Made by a program: the position numbers and the translations under genes. A stretch of 64,000 nucleotides of DNA from DATGFB01 sp032160545 (lineage in GTDB: Bacteria > Actinomycetota > Actinomycetes > Mycobacteriales > Jatrophihabitantaceae), in NCBI GenBank assembly GCA_032160545.1, contig JAVHVN010000001.1, positions 4,589 through 68,588 on the forward strand, read 5' to 3'. The notes under the pieces were generated by a model, which saw only the letters and a list, made by a program, of their open reading frames with translations, did not search any database and was not told where the DNA came from. Every line of letters starts with the position of its first letter. Within the stretch, counting starts at the first letter, position 1. This document shows positions 44,264 through 53,525 of this stretch, one piece after another.

Positions 44264-44303
44264 CCTTCCGCTGGTACGCCTTTACGCGCCACCCGCAGCA
44301 CGT

Positions 44304-44319
44304 GTTACCAGTTGGTCAC
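44304..44319 (+). promoter_or_regulatory. Imperfect inverted repeat before the peptide transporter
   Basis: GTTACCA-GT-TGGTCAC is a two-fold repeat with one mismatch, about 100 bases before the binding-protein gene. Its size and position suit an operator. No regulator gene is adjacent. Confidence 0.3.
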
Positions 44320-44421
44320 GATGTTCCTCCCTGCTTGCCATTCGTCACGAAATAAGACTTGACTGTGGCCTTGTCCGGAGGACAGGTCGTCCACGGGCCG
44401 ATGCAAGGAGGTCACTACCCA

Positions 44422-46167
44422 GTGAGAGCCCACAAAGGCAAGGCACTGATAGCCATCGCGGCAGCAGCGGTGATGACTGTCAGTGCGTGCTCCAGCAGCA
44501 AGTCCAGCAGCGGCGGAAGCTCAGGCGGCAACAGCGCCCCCAAGGGCCGCCTCGTCTACGGCGAGGGCTCCGACTTCCCCGAGAACTTCCTCCCGATTAT
44601 CTCGGCGGGCAACGTCACCTCGAACGCGAACATCACCGGCCGCGTCCTCGACGGTGCGTTCCGGATCGCGCCTGACGTGTCCTACCAGCAGGACCCCGAC
44701 CAGGTCACCGATGCGACCTCGACCATGGTGGGCGGGCAGCAGGTCGTCGACCTCAAGCTCAACCCCAAGGCGGTCTGGGCCGACGGTGTTCCGATCACCG
44801 CCGACGACTACGTCTTCACGTTCAACGACACCAAGTCCGCCGACCCGAAGCAGGGCGGCTGCGCCTCGCTGCTCGGCACCACCGGCGCCGACCAGGTCGA
44901 GAAGGTCGAGGCCGTGAGCCCGACCGAGTTCAAGATGACCTTCAAGAAGGATCAGCCGTTCGCCGACTGGAAGGGCTTCTTCTCCGGCGGCTCAGGCTCC
45001 GCGCCGCTGCTGGCCAAGCACGTCATGGACAAGGGCAGCCCCACCGCCAACTGTGCCGCCATCACCAAGGGTTGGCCGGTCAAGGACGGCATCCCGCTGG
45101 GTAACACCAACGGCCCGTGGATCGTGCTCCCGCAGAACGTCAACGTCGCTTCGAAGACGGTGACCCTGGTCCCGAACCCGAAGTACTGGGGCGCCCAGCC
45201 GAAGCTCGCGCAGCTCGTCTACGCCAACATCGGCTCGGACTCCGACACGAACGTCAAGGCGCTGCAGAACGGTGAGGTCAACATGATCTACCCGCAACCG
45301 CAGCTCGACCTGGTGGCCAACCTCGAGAAGCTGAGCAACGTCACGACGACGATCAGCTTCGGCCCGTCGTTCGAGCACATCGACTTCAACACCCGCGACC
45401 CGCTGCTCGGGAAGAAGGAAGTCCGCGAGGCGATCGCCTACGCGATCGACCGGACCTCACTCGTCAAGGGCACCGTCGGCAAGTTCAGCGACAAGGCCTC
45501 GGTGTTGGGCAACCGCATGCTCGTCGGGACCCAGAAGGGTTACGAGGACCACAGCGGTCCCTACGCCACGCAGAACATCGCCAAGGCAAAGAGCCTGCTC
45601 GAGGGCATCGGCGCCACGATGGGCAGCGACGGCTACTACACGCTCAACGGCAAGAAGCTCGCCTTCAACGTGATGACCACGCAGAACAACCCGCTGCGTG
45701 ACACCACGGTCCAGTTGATGGCGCAGCAGGTCAAGGCTGCCGGCATCAAGCTCACCGAGACCCCGAGCGCGAACATCTTCGCCGACAAGAGCAAGCCCGA
45801 CTCCCTCGAAGCAGGCGGTTTCCAGATCGCCCTGTTCGCGTGGGTCGCCGGGCCGTCCATATCGTCGAACAACTCCATCTACAAGTCGCTCGCGGCTCAG
45901 GGTGGGGCGCAGGGTCAGAACTACACGCACGGTGCCGACCCGGCCGTCGACCAGGCGCTGACCGCGCTGGCCTCGGCTGCGACGCCGGACGACGAGATCG
46001 CCGACGCCAACAAGGCCGACACGCTTCTGTGGAACGACATGTTCACGCTCCCGCTGTACCAGAAGCCGACGCTGCTGTCGTACTCCTCGAACTACAAGGG
46101 GATCTCCGACAACAGCACGCAGGCCGGCCCGTTGTGGAACAACGACACCTTCTCCGTCGGCGGCTGA
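44422..46167 (+). CDS. Peptide ABC transporter substrate-binding lipoprotein (SBP family 5)
   Basis: This extracellular binding protein of 581 residues carries a lipoprotein signal (ALIAIAAAAVMTVSAC; lipidated Cys near 23) and a Ser/Gly linker. The family-5 fold follows: AVWADGVPITADDYVFTF, DFNTRDPLLGKKEVREAIAYAIDRTSL and the closing LWNDMFTLPLYQKPTLL. GTG 44422 is set by AAGGAGGT, 9 bases upstream. In mycobacteria the related LpqW lies near typA and acts in mannan synthesis; here four Dpp-type genes follow, so uptake is more likely. Confidence 0.9.
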   Translation: MRAHKGKALIAIAAAAVMTVSACSSSKSSSGGSSGGNSAPKGRLVYGEGSDFPENFLPIISAGNVTSNANITGRVLDGAFRIAPDVSYQQDPDQVTDATSTMVGGQQVVDLKLNPKAVWADGVPITADDYVFTFNDTKSADPKQGGCASLLGTTGADQVEKVEAVSPTEFKMTFKKDQPFADWKGFFSGGSGSAPLLAKHVMDKGSPTANCAAITKGWPVKDGIPLGNTNGPWIVLPQNVNVASKTVTLVPNPKYWGAQPKLAQLVYANIGSDSDTNVKALQNGEVNMIYPQPQLDLVANLEKLSNVTTTISFGPSFEHIDFNTRDPLLGKKEVREAIAYAIDRTSLVKGTVGKFSDKASVLGNRMLVGTQKGYEDHSGPYATQNIAKAKSLLEGIGATMGSDGYYTLNGKKLAFNVMTTQNNPLRDTTVQLMAQQVKAAGIKLTETPSANIFADKSKPDSLEAGGFQIALFAWVAGPSISSNNSIYKSLAAQGGAQGQNYTHGADPAVDQALTALASAATPDDEIADANKADTLLWNDMFTLPLYQKPTLLSYSSNYKGISDNSTQAGPLWNNDTFSVGG

Positions 46168-46187
46168 CAGCCCCTCTCGGTTGAAGT

Positions 46188-46223
46188 CCGGTGCCGAGAC
46201 CCAGACCTTGGTCTCGGCACCGG
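46188..46223 (+). terminator. Strong hairpin between binding-protein and permease genes
   Basis: CCGGTGCCGAGACC (46188-46201) and GGTCTCGGCACCGG (46210-46223) form a perfect 14-pair stem with an 8-base loop. It lies 21 bases after the stop of the binding-protein gene and has no U tract. Its position suits partial termination or a 3' end that protects the lipoprotein mRNA, giving more binding protein than membrane subunits. Confidence 0.65.
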
Positions 46224-46326
46224 CTCGTCCGGCCCCGCTTGCGAGCGGCGAACCCCTCGTGGGCCGCGGTCCGGGATGGCATTATCGCGGTAGCCCTGCA
46301 CACCAGGCGACGCCGTGAATGGCTGA

Positions 46327-47346
46327 ATGGGGTTCCCCATGTTGATCTTCACCCTGAAGCGTTTTCTGAACAGCATCTTCGTGTTGCTGGCGGCGTCGTT
46401 CATCGTCTACATGTTCGCGGCGAGCCAGTACGACCCGCTGCAGAAGCTGCGCCAGCAGCCGCAGCTGCAGCCGGGCACGATCGAGCGACAGGCGCACCTG
46501 CTCGGTCTCGACCGACCGCTGCTCGAGCGGTACTGGCAATGGCTCAGCCACCTGATCCGGTTCGACTTCCACAGCATCGCGTTCATCCGGTTCAACTTCG
46601 GCACCGACGTCAACAACACCTCGGTGTCGACGCAACTCGCCACCCGGCTCGAGATCACGATGCGCATGGTGCTTCTTGCGATCGTCGCGGCGATCATCAT
46701 CGCCATCATCGCCGGTGTCATCTCCGGCGTCCGGCGGGACAAGCCGATCGACTTCGTCGTCACGATCCTCACGTTCATGCTGATCGCGCTGCCGACGTTC
46801 TTCTTCGCCGCTCTGCTGAAGCAGGGCGCCATCTACCTCAACCAGCACGCCGGCACCGACTTCAAGACGACCGGTGACGAGGACTTCGGCATATCCACGT
46901 ACGGGACGCACAGCGAGATCCTGCATTCGCAGCTGCTGCACCTGATCCTGCCGACCATCTCGCTGGCCCTGATCACCACCGCGGCGTGGATCCGGTACCA
47001 GCGCGCGTCCATGATCGACGTCCTCGAGGCCGACTACCTGCGGCTCGCGCGTGCCAAGGGCGTCCGCTGGCCGACCGTCGTGCGGCGGCACGGCCTACGC
47101 AACGCGCTCATTCCGCTGACGACGGTCGTCGCGATCGACGTCGGCGCGCTCTTCGGCGGTGCGATCATCACCGAGCGGGTGTACGTGTGGCACGGCATGG
47201 GGGAGTACCTGAACATCGCGCTCGGAGCGCAGGACATCAACGCGGTGGTCGGCTGGGTGATGGTGTCGGCGATCTTCGTCGTGGCGTTCAACCTGTTCGC
47301 CGACCTCTTGTACGCCGCACTGGACCCACGGATCCGGCTGGCATGA
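46327..47346 (+). CDS. Peptide ABC transporter permease (DppB type)
   Basis: The 339-residue inner-membrane protein has an N-terminal helix (RFLNSIFVLLAASFIVYMF), the DppB RQAHLLGLDRPLLERYWQWL region, several further helices and the EAA loop (LEADYLRLARAKGVRWPTVVRRHGLRNALIPL) that contacts the ATPases. The start is uncertain: ATG 46327 or ATG 46339, which flank an ATGGGG-tt-CCCCAT inverted repeat. It ends 31 bases before the next permease gene. Confidence 0.9.
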   Translation: MGFPMLIFTLKRFLNSIFVLLAASFIVYMFAASQYDPLQKLRQQPQLQPGTIERQAHLLGLDRPLLERYWQWLSHLIRFDFHSIAFIRFNFGTDVNNTSVSTQLATRLEITMRMVLLAIVAAIIIAIIAGVISGVRRDKPIDFVVTILTFMLIALPTFFFAALLKQGAIYLNQHAGTDFKTTGDEDFGISTYGTHSEILHSQLLHLILPTISLALITTAAWIRYQRASMIDVLEADYLRLARAKGVRWPTVVRRHGLRNALIPLTTVVAIDVGALFGGAIITERVYVWHGMGEYLNIALGAQDINAVVGWVMVSAIFVVAFNLFADLLYAALDPRIRLA

Positions 47347-47377
47347 GCCGCTCGAAGCGACCTGAGGAGATCGACTC

Positions 47378-48319
47378 ATGACCGTTCAGCCTTCGGAGAT
47401 GCAGCTGGTCGTCCCGTCCGGCGAGCCCGAGAACGACACCGAGTTCGGCACCGCATCGAGGTCGCAGTTCCGCCAGGCGGTGTCACGCTTCACGCGCAGC
47501 TGGATGTCCATGACAGCGCTGACGGTGTTCGTGCTGATCGTCGCGACTGCCTACATCGCCCCATATATCTACAAGTGGAAGTTCAACAACCCCGACCCGA
47601 CTGCGCTGTCCGTGCCGCCCGGAAAGCAGGGGCACATCCTCGGCACCGACGAGACCGGCTTCGACCTGCTGGCCCGGCTCTTCCGCGGGACCCAGCGCGA
47701 TCTGCTGATCATCCTGGTGTCGACCAGCATCGCGGTGTTCATCGGGATCATCGTCGGAGCGGTAGCCGGCTACTTCGGCGCCTTCGCCGACAACGTTCTG
47801 ATGCGCTTCGTCGACATCATGCTGACGGTGCCGTACCTGGTGATCCTCATTCTCGCCTGCGCCAAGTACCCGAACACCGCGGGCACTGCGCTGGGCATCG
47901 GATTCCTGTTCGGCTTGTTCGGGTGGATGGGGCTCAGTCGCCTCGTGCGCGCGCAGTTCCTCTCGCTCAAGGAGCGGGAGTTCGTCGAGGCGGCGCATGC
48001 CATGGGTGCGAGCAACTTCCGGATCATCTTCCGGCACCTCATCCCGAACGCGCTGAGCACGATCCTGGTGTTCGGGACGCTGTTCGCCGCCACCTCGATC
48101 GTCGCGGAGACGTCGCTGACCTACCTCGGCTACGGCGTGAAGCCGCCGGACACCTCGCTCGGCCTGCTCGTCTCCCGCGGCGTCGACGCGGTCAACACCC
48201 GTAGCTGGCTGTTCTACTACCCCGGCCTGCTTATCCTGGTGATCGTCCTGGCCGTGAACCTGGTGGGCGAGGGCATCCGCAATGCCTTCGACCCGCGCAA
48301 CAACCGGGTGCGTGACTGA
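47378..48319 (+). CDS. Peptide ABC transporter permease (DppC type)
   Basis: The 313-residue protein has a cytosolic N terminus, one helix (TALTVFVLIVATAYIAPYIY), the DppC feature HILGTDETGFDLLARLFRGTQ and an EAA loop (KEREFVEAAHAMGASNFRIIFRHLIPNAL). It forms the channel together with the DppB-type subunit. The ATG follows GAGGAG. The stop and the next start share one base (TGATG). Confidence 0.9.
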   Translation: MTVQPSEMQLVVPSGEPENDTEFGTASRSQFRQAVSRFTRSWMSMTALTVFVLIVATAYIAPYIYKWKFNNPDPTALSVPPGKQGHILGTDETGFDLLARLFRGTQRDLLIILVSTSIAVFIGIIVGAVAGYFGAFADNVLMRFVDIMLTVPYLVILILACAKYPNTAGTALGIGFLFGLFGWMGLSRLVRAQFLSLKEREFVEAAHAMGASNFRIIFRHLIPNALSTILVFGTLFAATSIVAETSLTYLGYGVKPPDTSLGLLVSRGVDAVNTRSWLFYYPGLLILVIVLAVNLVGEGIRNAFDPRNNRVRD

Positions 48320-49608
48320 TGACGCACGCAGGTCAGCTGCCGGCCGAGCCGGTGTCGGTCGAGTTCGTGTCCTCCGCCGCGCGCGAGGGCGCCGCCGGCG
48401 AGGTCTTGCTCACCGTCGACGATCTCAACGTGTGGTTCGGCGGCAGGAACGGTGTGCACGCCGTTCGCGGCGTCAGCTACGAGGTGCGGCGAGGCGAGAC
48501 GCTCGGCATCGTCGGTGAGTCGGGTTCGGGCAAGTCGGTGACGTCCATGGCGGTCATGGGCCTGCTCGACAAGACCGCGCGCGTCACCGGCTCGGTCCAG
48601 TTCAAGGGTTCGGAGCTGCTGGGTCTGAAGGACCGCGGCATGTCCGCGGTGCGCGGCAAGAAGATCGCGATGATCTTCCAGGACCCGATGACCTCCCTGG
48701 ACCCGGTTTACAAGATCGGTCAGCAGATCGTCGAGACCTTGCGGGTGCATGACAAGGACATCTCCCGCAAGGCCGCCCGGGAGCGCGCGATCGACCTGCT
48801 CAAGATCGTCGGCATCCCCAATCCGGCCGATCGGGTGGACAACTACCCGCACGAGTTCTCCGGCGGCATGCGGCAACGCGTGGTGATCGCGATCGCCATG
48901 GCCAACAACCCTGACGTGATCATCGCCGACGAGCCGACGACCGCACTCGACGTGACGGTCCAGGCGACGGTGCTGGAGGCCATCAAGGCGGCCCAGCAGG
49001 AGACCGGTGCGGCCCTGGTTCTGATCACCCACGATCTCGGGGTCATCGCCGGCATGGCCGAACGGGTCATGGTCATGTACGCCGGGCGGGCCGTCGAGTT
49101 CGGCGGCGTGGACGACGTCTTCTACCGGCCGCGCATGCCTTACACGGTCGGCCTGCTGAACTCGCTGCCGCGCCTGGACGTCGCCGAGAAGGAACGGCTG
49201 ACGCCGATTCTCGGCACACCCCCGTCGCTGCAGAACCTGCCACCCGGGTGCCCGTTCGGTCCGCGCTGCCCGATGCACGTCGCAGAGTGCAACGCGGCCG
49301 AGCCCGAGTTGCGCACGGTCGACGGCACGATGCCGCACGTCGCGGCGTGCATCCGCGCCGAGGAGCTGATCGGTCAGGACCGCTACGAGGCGGGCCAGGT
49401 TTTCGAGGCCACCAGCGCCGATGCGGGTCTCGCCGGTGAGCTCGCGGCTGGGGCGCTCGCCGCCGACGTCTCCGGCGCGTCGCCGGACGAGCCGGCGGAC
49501 GAGCCGCCTGAGCCGCCGGTACTCGGGCCGCCCTCCGGCCTCGGCTCGCCTCCGGTTCCGCACCCGCCGACCGATCCCACCGCCCCCGGCCACGGAGCGC
49601 ACGAATGA
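48319..49608 (+). CDS. Peptide ABC transporter ATPase (DppD type)
   Basis: The 429-residue ATPase has Walker A GESGSGKS (about 63-70), FSGGMRQR, Walker B VIIADEPTTALD and the oligopeptide C-terminal domain with cysteine motif PPGCPFGPRCPMHVAEC, which in relatives binds an iron-sulfur cluster. The final 75 or so residues are an unusual Pro/Glu/Ala-rich, probably disordered extension (DEPADEPPEPPVLGPPSG). It overlaps the DppF-type gene by four bases. Confidence 0.92.
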   Translation: MTHAGQLPAEPVSVEFVSSAAREGAAGEVLLTVDDLNVWFGGRNGVHAVRGVSYEVRRGETLGIVGESGSGKSVTSMAVMGLLDKTARVTGSVQFKGSELLGLKDRGMSAVRGKKIAMIFQDPMTSLDPVYKIGQQIVETLRVHDKDISRKAARERAIDLLKIVGIPNPADRVDNYPHEFSGGMRQRVVIAIAMANNPDVIIADEPTTALDVTVQATVLEAIKAAQQETGAALVLITHDLGVIAGMAERVMVMYAGRAVEFGGVDDVFYRPRMPYTVGLLNSLPRLDVAEKERLTPILGTPPSLQNLPPGCPFGPRCPMHVAECNAAEPELRTVDGTMPHVAACIRAEELIGQDRYEAGQVFEATSADAGLAGELAAGALAADVSGASPDEPADEPPEPPVLGPPSGLGSPPVPHPPTDPTAPGHGAHE

Positions 49609-50675
49609 CGACCCCCGGAACGAATGCCGTCGCGGCCCCCAGAGTGACCGGGCGGTCCGACGACACCCTGCCCGTGCTGCGGGTGACCGACCTGAAGAAA
49701 TATTTCCCGATCCGCAGCACCATCCTCAAGCGCACACTCGCCCAGGTGCAGGCCGTCGACGGCGTCTCCTTCGACGTCTACGCCGGTGAGACGCTCGGCT
49801 TGGTGGGCGAGTCCGGGTGTGGCAAGTCGACCACCGGCCGTGCCGTGTTGAACCTGCAGCCCGCGACGTCGGGCAGCGTGGTCTTCGAGGGGCGCGAACT
49901 GGTCGGCCTGTCGCGCCGCCAGATGCGTCCGCTGCGCCGCCACATCCAGCTAGTGTTCCAGGACCCGTACGCGTCGCTCGACCCGCGTATGCAGGTCTCG
50001 CGGATCATCGCCGAGCCGTTGGTGATCCACAAGCTCGCATCGGGCACCGAGCTCAGGCGTCGTGTCGCCGAGCTGATGAAGCTCGTCGGCCTCAACCCCG
50101 AACACCAGATGCGCTACCCGCACGAGTTCTCGGGAGGCCAGCGACAGCGCATCGGTATCGCTCGCGCGCTTGCCCTCGAGCCGCGCCTGCTCGTCCTCGA
50201 CGAGCCGGTGTCGGCGCTCGACGTCTCGATCCAGGCCGGTGTCATCAACCTGCTCGACGACCTGCGCCACCGGCTCGGCCTGAGCTACGTGTTCATCGCG
50301 CACGACCTGTCCGTGGTGCGGCACATCTCCGACCGGGTAGCGGTCATGTATCTCGGCAAGATCGTCGAGACGGCCCCGACGGACGAGCTGTTCAAGCGCC
50401 CGGCACACCCGTACACGCAGGCGCTGCTCTCCGCGATCCCGCTGCCCGACCCAGCGCGCGAGCGCACCCGCCAGCGCGTCCTGCTCGAGGGCGACCTGCC
50501 CAGCCCGGTGAACCCGCCCTCGGGGTGTCGCTTCCGCACGCGGTGCTTCAAGTTCAGTGGCCAGCTGAACGACGAGCAGCGGCAGAAGTGCATCAACGAG
50601 GAGCCCCTGGCCGACAACCGCGACATCGGCCATCCGACCGCGTGCCACTACGCCGCGGTCCAGACCGTCCTGTAG
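49605..50675 (+). CDS. Peptide ABC transporter ATPase (DppF type)
   Basis: The 356-residue protein is the second ATPase of the importer. It has DLKKYFPIRS at the start, Walker A GESGCGKSTT, FSGGQRQR, Walker B LLVLDEPVSALD, SYVFIAHDLSVVRHISDRVAVMYLGKIVE and the C-terminal PPSGCRFRTRC cysteine pair. Its end lies 34 bases before mshB, so the transporter and mshB may share a transcript. Confidence 0.92.
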   Translation: MTTPGTNAVAAPRVTGRSDDTLPVLRVTDLKKYFPIRSTILKRTLAQVQAVDGVSFDVYAGETLGLVGESGCGKSTTGRAVLNLQPATSGSVVFEGRELVGLSRRQMRPLRRHIQLVFQDPYASLDPRMQVSRIIAEPLVIHKLASGTELRRRVAELMKLVGLNPEHQMRYPHEFSGGQRQRIGIARALALEPRLLVLDEPVSALDVSIQAGVINLLDDLRHRLGLSYVFIAHDLSVVRHISDRVAVMYLGKIVETAPTDELFKRPAHPYTQALLSAIPLPDPARERTRQRVLLEGDLPSPVNPPSGCRFRTRCFKFSGQLNDEQRQKCINEEPLADNRDIGHPTACHYAAVQTVL

Positions 50676-50709
50676 TGACCGCCGGCCCGACCCCGCGGGC
50701 GGATGCCGG

Positions 50710-51588
50710 ATGAGCCGCCGGCTGCTGCTCCTGCACGCCCATCCTGACGACGAGTCGATCACGACGGGCGCGACGATGGCTCGCTACGCCGCCGAGGGGG
50801 CGCACGTCACCCTGGTCACCTGCACGCTGGGTGAGGAGGGGGAGGTGCTGCTCCCCGAACTGGCTCAGCTCGAGGCGGCCCAGGCCGACCAGCTCGGCGG
50901 GTACCGGATGGGTGAGCTTGCCGAGGCGATGCGGTGGCTCGGCGTGAGCGACCACCGGTTCCTCGGCGGGGCCGGCCGGTTCCGCGACAGCGGGATGATG
51001 GACACGCAGGCCAACGCACATCCACGGGCGTTCTGGCGGGCCGACTCCGACCCGGACGTGTTCGACGCCGCGGTGACCGCCGCAGTGCAGATCATCCGTG
51101 AGCTCAGGCCGCAGGTGCTCGTCACCTACGACGACAACGGCGACTACGGGCATCCCGACCACGTCATGGCGCACCGGGTGGCCAGCGCCGCGGTCGAGCG
51201 GGCGGCCGAGCCCGGGTTCGGGGCCGGCGAACCGTGGCGGGTCGCGAAGGTCTACTGGACGGCCACGCCCACATCGCTGGTGCGTGCGGGCGCCGAGTCG
51301 CCCGACAACCCGTTCGGCGGCGCCGACACCGACGAGCTGCCGTTCGGCGTCGACGACGCGCTGATCACGACGATCATCGACGCGAGCGCGTACGGTGCGG
51401 CGAAGCTCGCGGCGCTCGCGGCGCACCGGACCCAGATCGCCGTGGACGGGCCGTTCTTCGCGCTGTCGAACATGCTGGGGCGCAAGGCGTTGCCGGTGGA
51501 GCACTTCCGGCTGCGGTCGGGCACGATGGGGCCTGACCGTGATGCCGAGGGTCGCGAGACCGATCTCTTCTCCGGAGTGTCGACATGA
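50710..51588 (+). CDS. mshB: Mycothiol biosynthesis deacetylase MshB
   Basis: MshB is a zinc deacetylase that converts GlcNAc-inositol to GlcN-inositol, the second committed step to mycothiol, the thiol buffer of actinobacteria. The 292-residue LmbE-fold protein has the zinc site AHPDDE (H11, D14) and YGHPDHVMAHR (about 145-155), plus TCTLGEEGE and the MshB-specific FLGGAGRFRDSGM. This is good evidence that the organism makes mycothiol. It overlaps the next gene as ATGA. Confidence 0.93.
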   Translation: MSRRLLLLHAHPDDESITTGATMARYAAEGAHVTLVTCTLGEEGEVLLPELAQLEAAQADQLGGYRMGELAEAMRWLGVSDHRFLGGAGRFRDSGMMDTQANAHPRAFWRADSDPDVFDAAVTAAVQIIRELRPQVLVTYDDNGDYGHPDHVMAHRVASAAVERAAEPGFGAGEPWRVAKVYWTATPTSLVRAGAESPDNPFGGADTDELPFGVDDALITTIIDASAYGAAKLAALAAHRTQIAVDGPFFALSNMLGRKALPVEHFRLRSGTMGPDRDAEGRETDLFSGVST

Positions 51589-51968
51589 TCCCCGCACGCC
51601 TGCTGACCGGCCTGGGCCTCGGAGCGCTCTGCGCAGCCGGCATGCTCGCTGCGGCCCTGGAGATGCTGCTCGTACCGCTCTATGCCGGCAAGACGCTCGT
51701 GCCGCTCACGGTGGCGCTGGCCGTGCTGATCAACGTCGCCCTGCCGCTGCTCGCGCGCTCGATCGTCCCGAGCGGGGCAGCGGCGCTCGCGCCCTTCGGT
51801 GCGTGGCTGCTCGTCGTCGTGGTCGTCGGCTTGTTCCCACGCCCGGAGGGCGATGTGATCCTGCCGGGTGGCGGCGCGGTCGAGTGGGTGGGCTACGGGG
51901 TGCTGCTGGGCGGGACGGTCGCGGGCACGGTCACGGTCGTGCTGAGCGGATCACGCCCGGCCAGGTAG
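51585..51968 (+). CDS. DUF6113 membrane protein
   Basis: The 127-residue protein has four hydrophobic segments (LGLGALCAAGMLAAALEMLLVPLYAG, VALAVLINVALPLLA, LAPFGAWLLVVVVVGLFP, GYGVLLGGTVAGTVTVVLSG). Size, topology and position after mshB match Rv1171-type DUF6113 proteins. The function is unknown. It is translationally coupled to mshB. Confidence 0.78.
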   Translation: MIPARLLTGLGLGALCAAGMLAAALEMLLVPLYAGKTLVPLTVALAVLINVALPLLARSIVPSGAAALAPFGAWLLVVVVVGLFPRPEGDVILPGGGAVEWVGYGVLLGGTVAGTVTVVLSGSRPAR

Positions 51969-51971
51969 GGC

Positions 51972-52514
51972 TCAGCCGGTGAACGGATGGCGGTTGGCCT
52001 CGGCCAGCGCCTCCTGCACGGCGTTGACCGCTGCCGGCGGGAGATCGGTCTCGACGAGCTGCGTGTTCGGGAAGCGCGCGAGCTCGCGCTGCAGGTCGGC
52101 GACCGAGACGTGTGAGACGAGCAGGGCGAGCGCAGTGCGCCCGGGCGGCACCGCCGCACGCAACTCGGCGACCGTCGCGTCCTTGACCCCGCTGTCGACG
52201 AGCTTGGCGTAGAGGGCGCCCCCGCCGGCGGACGCAGCGGCGACGACCAGGCCGCCGATGGGGCCACCCAACAGGGTGCCGAGCAGCAGGCCCCACACGC
52301 CCGCACCGACGCCGGCCTGTCCTGGCGTGATGTCGGTCGTCTCGCGGACGTGTGACGTCCCATCCGCGTCGCGGGAGATGATCACGGCGTCGTGCAGCTG
52401 AAGGTCCTCGTCACGTTGCAGCCGGGCCGCCGCGAGCAGGAACTCCTGCGCCTTCAACGGATCGTCGAACGAGATGACGAGCAGCTTGCTGTCGTCGGGC
52501 GTCTTCGAAGCCAT
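51972..52514 (-). CDS. DUF1269 family protein
   Basis: The 180-residue protein begins KLLVISFDDPLKAQEFLLAAARLQ and has the glycine-rich loop GAGVWGLLLGTLLGGPIGGLVVAAASAGGGALYAKL with hydrophobic character, then a second alpha/beta half. This is the DUF1269 pattern, a widespread family of unknown role. Its ATG precedes KTPDDSKLLV. It ends three bases from the convergent DUF6113 stop. Confidence 0.75.
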   Translation of the reverse strand: MASKTPDDSKLLVISFDDPLKAQEFLLAAARLQRDEDLQLHDAVIISRDADGTSHVRETTDITPGQAGVGAGVWGLLLGTLLGGPIGGLVVAAASAGGGALYAKLVDSGVKDATVAELRAAVPPGRTALALLVSHVSVADLQRELARFPNTQLVETDLPPAAVNAVQEALAEANRHPFTG

Positions 52515-52523
52515 GCCGGAAGT

Positions 52524-53462
52524 CTATGCGCGTGCGGCTGTGCGGTACCGGTAGTCGTGGTGGACCCAGTACCCGAGGTCCCGGTACAGCGAGACCGCGG
52601 GAGCGTTGTCCGTCGAGACCTGCAGGTGGGTGCGCACGGCGCCCTGCCGCTCGCCCCAGCGCCACAGCGCCGCCATGACGGCGCGCGCGTGGCCGCGCCG
52701 CCGCGTGTCGGGGCGCACCTCGACCGCCGTCACGCCCAGCCAGCCGTCGTCGACCGTGCCCCGCCCGACGGCGAGCACTTCGCCGCCCTCCCGCAGGGCG
52801 GCGAAGCCCACGCGGTCGTGTCGCAGCAGGAGGGCACGGGCGTCCGCGGACGCGCCCATGCCGTCCCGGTACCGGGCGAACCACTCGTCGTCCGGGGTGA
52901 CGTCCACCTGGACCGAGGCAGGTGCCTCGCCCGGCAGCAGGTCGAGGCGGGCGCACATCACGTGGACGTCGACGCTGGGCGCCCAGCCGCGTTCGCCGAG
53001 TGCCGCGTCGAGCAGCCGGCGTGCCTCGACCGGAACCTGGAAGCGGGCCGGCAGGCCCCGCTCGGCGTACCACTGGCCCACGTCCTCGAGCGCGGTGTCC
53101 AGCGGCACCCCCGGCGCCGCCAGCGGCAGGACGCTGTTGGCGCGGCCGGTGAAGCCACCGTTGGCGCGCAGCAGCCAACCACCGAGCCGGCCGGATTCGG
53201 CGGGCCGCCAGCCCTGTGCGACGACGGCCTCCAGGCCCAGCTCGTCCCGGGTCGAGGGCGGTGCGGCCTTGGCCGCGGCGACGGTCGCCAGCGCCACCTC
53301 GACCGGCCCGGTACGGGTGTCGACGATGGCGCGCTCGGTATCGAGGGCCACCAGGTCGCCGACGACGTCGGAGAAGGCCGCCCGCTCGCCGCGGGCCGCC
53401 GGCACTGCTCGGCGCACGCTGACCCGCCGCCCGACCCAGCTACGCTCCAGCACGAGCGGCAT
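52524..53462 (-). CDS. GNAT N-acetyltransferase with N-terminal SH3-like domain
   Basis: The 312-residue protein has an SH3-like N-terminal barrel (residues 1-70, VGRRVSVRRAV to FSDVVGDLVALD), as in the Rv0428c family. A degraded GNAT repeat follows (about 85-180), then a complete GNAT domain (about 185-310) with the acetyl-CoA loop VRPDTRRRGHARAVMAALWRWGERQG and STDNAPAVSLYRDLGYW. The substrate is unknown. The ATG at 53462 is divergent from fdxA across 63 bases. Confidence 0.82.
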   Translation of the reverse strand: MPLVLERSWVGRRVSVRRAVPAARGERAAFSDVVGDLVALDTERAIVDTRTGPVEVALATVAAAKAAPPSTRDELGLEAVVAQGWRPAESGRLGGWLLRANGGFTGRANSVLPLAAPGVPLDTALEDVGQWYAERGLPARFQVPVEARRLLDAALGERGWAPSVDVHVMCARLDLLPGEAPASVQVDVTPDDEWFARYRDGMGASADARALLLRHDRVGFAALREGGEVLAVGRGTVDDGWLGVTAVEVRPDTRRRGHARAVMAALWRWGERQGAVRTHLQVSTDNAPAVSLYRDLGYWVHHDYRYRTAARA

Positions 53463-53525
53463 ACTAGGTGAGGCCCCTCGGCCCGTTAGCTCGCCGACAG
53501 ACCTGAACTCGCCCGGAGGACTGCA

